A stretch of 64,000 bases of DNA, taken from NCBI GenBank assembly GCA_008360955.1, contig LUCM01002937.1:62001-126000 (forward strand), given 5' to 3'. This DNA is from Fasciolopsis buskii. Its lineage: Eukaryota; Platyhelminthes; Trematoda; Plagiorchiida; Fasciolidae. Shown piece by piece: positions 60,150 through 64,000 of this stretch. Position numbers and translations under genes: made by a program. A model generated the notes under the pieces. The model was not told where the DNA came from. It saw only the letters and a program-made list of their open reading frames with translations, and made no database searches. Position 1 is the first letter of the stretch; every line of letters starts with the position of its first letter.

Positions 60150-62311
60150 AACCTTGAATGGGAAGGCTGAAGTGCCCCTTTTGGACTGGACCCCGGCTAA
60201 TAGTTACTTGTGCGTTGCGAGACTGCAGGGATCACTTGGAGTCCCAAAGCTTAGCTTATTGGTCATATCATGACAGGCCCCAACAAACTGCATTACTGAC
60301 ACGCAAAAAGACGAGTTTTTTGACGAGCTCGTCACTCTTGTTTCGGAGAGTAAAGCTTCCGACATCATGATGGGAGTAGGTGACTTTAATGTACAAGTTG
60401 GAAGACTTAGTGCATCGGAAGCCTGTTTAGGTGAGCGCTGGGCTTTGCCTGCTCAGTGAACAAATAACGGAGAACGGCTTCTTCAGTTTTGTGTGGATAA
60501 TCATTTACTCCTATTTAGCACAAATTTCCGAAACAGTTCGGGTCGCACAGCGACATGGCGCTCTAACTCGACAGGTAGTCTGAGTCAGATCGGCCATATT
60601 GCAGTAAGCTACCGCTGTCGCGGCTCTACCCATAAATATAGATTGTCATGGACAACCTACGTCGAATCAGACCAGGTGTAAGTTCGAATGCAATTTATCG
60701 TATGACTTAAAGTCCATCGACGTAGGCCACAAGCCCGATTGGCTGCCGAACGTCTGTCTGATTCGGCTGTTCGCAACAGCTACGAACAGAATTTATCCGA
60801 CGAAGAACGAACTTCGATGAAGACAAGCGTTGGGACCAAATCAGGCAGGTAGTGTATGGGGCAGGGGTTTTGCCTGTGGTCCTAGATTTAGCGTTAATCA
60901 AAGACACTGGATCCCACAAGGGTCCCTGGGTCTAATGGAACAAGGACGCCGGCTTCGTAACTGCAAGGGGTGAATAAGATGCGTTGACAGTTGCAGCGTC
61001 AATTAACGATAATCCCTAAGACTGGTGGATTAAGGTACCGAAGAGATGGAATTAGCGGGCGCTTCAGGTAACAGTCAAGGACTGTTTAAGCTTATATGCG
61101 ACAGCGGCGGGCGGCGAACTTCGGTTAGTGAAGTCGTTTGCGATAGGAATGGAGAGCTCATCCATGGTAGACAAAAGGCTGAACCGTTAGGCTGAGCACT
61201 TCATCAATCAGTTTAGCTGGCCGCACGCTAGCGTATTTAGGCCGACGTTTGGAGCTGCGAATCCTTGTGAGATATCTCTTGAACCCCTCCCCCAAGGGAA
61301 TTGGAGTCGAATATTCAACTTCTGCAGAAGGGTAAAATAGCCGGTTCCGACGAACTTCCCTCCATTCTTTCCGAATTGGGTGAAGAAGTCCTCATTGTGA
61401 TATTTGGAATTGGAAGCGTATTCCGTTACCGTGGAGTGAGTCACTGAATGTACCCATCATTGTGGGATTAGTTTAATTCCGATAGTTACTAAGGTGTTAG
61501 CTTCGGTAATGCTACGCCGTTTGACACCGGTTCGCGAGAGTAGCATATGTGAACAGCAGGCCGAATCTCGTCCATGTCGAGGTTGCATCGATCAGATATT
61601 TACTCTTCGCCAGTTACTCGAAACGTGCCTCAGCACCGCCGCCCCACAGTCGCAGTTTTTTTCGGCTTGAAAGGCGCGTCCAACTCAGTGGATCGGAGAG
61701 CGTTATTCAGTGATCTCCACTGGAGTGTTATGCCAACGAGGTTCGTGAACCTGCTGCGAGCCCTGTATTTGCACATCTGTGTTCGCGTGAGGGTATACGG
61801 CGAACTAACAAGTTCACTCGAAACGGCTAGCGGTGTTCGACAAAAGTATCCTATTTATCCATTTTTGTTCAAGTTCGTCATGGACGGGGTAATAGAGGAT
61901 GCTTCAGGTTTCCAGGCTCCAGGCGTCGAACCGAGAGATGATAAGAAGCTGTGATCTGGTTTACGCAAACTACGTTGTTTGTTCAAATCAGCGGGACATG
62001 CGCGAGAGAAACTTACGAGGACTGCAGCTAAATTCGATGGGCTTTGCACCTTCACAGTCTAAAGTGCTATTGCAAGATTAGACAACGGTAGTACCGAACT
62101 TGATCCTTGGTGGGTGACTAACGAGGGCACCACGCCATTGTAGGTGAGTCTGTGTTCCGTTTGTTGGCTTCTGTGGCATTTCTTTCTTCTCCCACCTGTA
62201 GGTCCATTCCTCGTTCCGCTTGTATATTCACTATTTTTATTGGAACGTAACTCTGGGGAAAAGACATCGGTCAAAGGGGCTTGCCCTGTTGTTTAACGCT
62301 GAACGATGATG
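60150..62311 (+). mobile_element. RTE-clade LINE, copy B (endonuclease end to 3' tail, internally deleted)
   Basis: The endonuclease C-terminal half lies at 60,160-60,680: DELVTLVSESKASDIMMGVG followed by DFNVQVGR, NNGERLLQFCVDN, then QIGHIAVSYRCRGS where the family has a catalytic DH. The linker (60,700-61,190) aligns with copy A. The RT part at 61,450-61,960 has FFGLKGASNSVDRR and GVRQKYPIYPFLFKFVMD. The catalytic box is YANY in place of YADD at 61,962-61,973. After GFAPSQSKVLLQD (62,040-62,080) the sequence jumps to the 3' untranslated region, so about 0.65 kb coding for the C-terminus in copy A (roughly 11,500-12,170) is missing. The tail ACGCTGAACGATGATGATGG ends at 62,311. Several stops and shifts are present. 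Confidence 0.88.
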
Positions 62312-64000
62312 ATGGAAATATATCAACATACGGGAACACGCAGATGCGGCTGATCTTGATTCATTAAGACACAAAGGCGGCATATCTTCTGGCACGTGAA
62401 TAGTCTAGATTAAATTCTGGTTATCGTGCTGGAGCGAGCGTTCGGTCGTCCGCATTTATAGTTCCGCCGCTAAGCGACACAATTCCGATCACAGTAAATC
62501 ACAATGGCTATACTGGTCTGACTACATATTTTATTAAGTGGCAATAATTCAGATATGCATGAATCCTAAAAATGGCTACCAAGCGACAGTGACGCGTACT
62601 ACGACGTCGACGATGATAAGACAATAAACCCATTTTCCGCTGTAACCATTGTACTGAAGAACGGAAGATAAAACAACGTAGTATATAAATGTATACATGT
62701 GTCCGTGGATTTATTTTTTTCGTGGAGACACCGAAAATCACATTGTCAGTGGTAGTGGTGGCGGTGATAATCGAATGGTATCTGCAACCATTACTGAAAC
62801 GTAACTGGTCTGGCATCAACCAGAGCGGCAGGACGCATACACCGACATGATACAAGGAGAAAGAAGAGACTCAAAACACGGAAAGGCGGGGAGTGGAGTG
62901 GGGGATATTTGATAAATGAGTAAGGTACAGACGAGAAATTTCGCAAACCAAATGTCTATGAACGTATAAACATATGTAGCTAAGGGGGATAGAAGGCGGA
63001 GTAAACAGATTTGCATAAAGTAAAGGGCAGCAAAAAGAGATCGATGGGGGAGAGTAGGACGTGCCCCACAATGTGTGCAACTGTTCAGTGATAAGCTCCG
63101 TACCAAAGGCGAACTAGGGAGACCCTAGGGCGACAGATGGGTGTTGTTAACCTCAGCGACCAAATAAACAGAACGCCCAAATTAGTAACAAGTTCATTAG
63201 TCCACTTCCCATCTGAAGGGGGTGTATCTACTTCTCACAGTGAATCGCGGAACAGGGAATACAAGACAGAAAATGCAGTATATAAACTTAGCACATACAC
63301 TTTTTGGTACATGTCTACTTCTTTGTACACTTCACATTCCGAAGGTACGTGAAAGACTGTGATCCGTTACGAAGTTGGGACAGACAAAAGATGCGCATAA
63401 AGTGCGGGTGAACTATAAATCAGATAACGGTGGGATAGGGTAGCGAAGAATGGGGAGTCTAATCCCAAAATGGAGTTGCATAGAAACGACCAATCATAGA
63501 CTAAGATGCCAACAGGAATTATGAAATACGGAACGTCATTGTGACTCAATGCGAACAGGCGTACAATGAACGTAGAGACGATCAGAAAAAACAAGTAACC
63601 AGAGACAAGGTTGTGGAAAACACGGTGACAGATGAGAGGAGGAAACTGGAAAAAGATGTGTTAAAGTACCTGACTGGCAGATTTGTAGCTCACAGTATGT
63701 CCGAACTGAGTGCTCAGAGAAAGTCATCCATGTCCTGGAACAGGAAGTTCACAGCAGAATTGCGAAATTCCGCAGTTTGCCATAATTCGATCAGTTTGCG
63801 ACATTCTGTGTTGATTACGAACTCGATGCGCTCACGGTGTTGCATTCGGACGATACACTTAGTCATTTCCAAGGCCTGTGCAGAACAGAATGATAAAACA
63901 ATCCGTAATTCATAAACATACATACAGTGAACAAGTAACAGGTCAGCGGGTACGAGTTCATTTCCACATAACGGTGGAATTATCTTCCCGGGATTAGGTC
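62312..64000. other. Unassigned stretch to the window end
   Basis: Nothing recognised. The plus strand is purine-rich at 62,850-63,110 and 63,340-63,700, so long C/T-rich minus-strand frames appear that are compositional. The frame at 63,541-63,915 (+, 124 codons, charged N-terminal half with KLEKDVLKYLTGRFVAHSMS) has no family I know. Confidence 0.35.

Noticed and set aside
63360..63420. Tandem duplication of the purine-rich block at 63.0 kb
   Set aside because: Only a short GCATAAAGT phrase is shared. The rest is compositional likeness.
1..64000. CRISPR arrays, operons or a phage-like system
   Set aside because: No regularly spaced direct repeats and no prokaryotic gene organisation. The mobile elements are all eukaryotic types.

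Overview
The window looks like repeat-rich nuclear DNA from a flatworm, most likely a trematode. This is an inference from element content: RTE-clade and CR1-like LINEs, a Penelope-like element with a GIY-YIG endonuclease, Ty3/gypsy remnants, tRNA-derived SINEs, and one candidate gene with a 38-nt intron. A cestode is not excluded. Nothing prokaryotic is visible: no operons, no ribosome-binding-site-led gene strings, no CRISPR array. I found no confident functional rRNA or tRNA gene. Nearly all the ORFs of 60-140 codons are chance frames.

Layout. 1-1,100: CR1-like LINE on the minus strand, cut by the window edge. About 7.93-8.24 kb: possible gypsy protease remnant. 9.87-12.37 kb: best-preserved RTE LINE (copy A). 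13.36-13.69 kb: RTE 3' scrap. 17.69-18.89 kb: Ty3/gypsy RT-RNase H remnant. 20.32-22.57 kb: Penelope-like element bounded by about 80-bp inverted terminal repeats. 23.8 and 24.6 kb: two SINE copies. 30.8-31.8 kb: RTE fragment on the minus strand, followed by a second SINE type. 33.05-33.51 kb: two-exon candidate host gene on the minus strand. 34.5-35.6 kb: a second Penelope-like 3' end with a SINE inserted and a hammerhead-like hairpin. 39.6-40.8 kb: RTE fragment, minus. 41.0 kb: SINE. 43.1-43.7 kb: possible CR1 scrap. 47.5 kb: relic repeat of the second Penelope-like element. 47.9-50.2 kb: decayed CR1-like LINE, minus. 56.7-57.5 and 60.2-62.3 kb: two RTE copies in opposite orientation sharing an almost identical arm of about 0.7 kb.

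No element here looks able to move by itself, because every coding region carries stops or frameshifts. The points most worth following are the homogenised inverted RTE arms, a nonsense codon shared by all RTE copies that cover that site, the covarying tail hairpin of the SINE family, the inverted pseudo-LTRs of the Penelope-like element, and the compact two-exon gene. All family calls rest on motifs recognised by eye. No searches were run.
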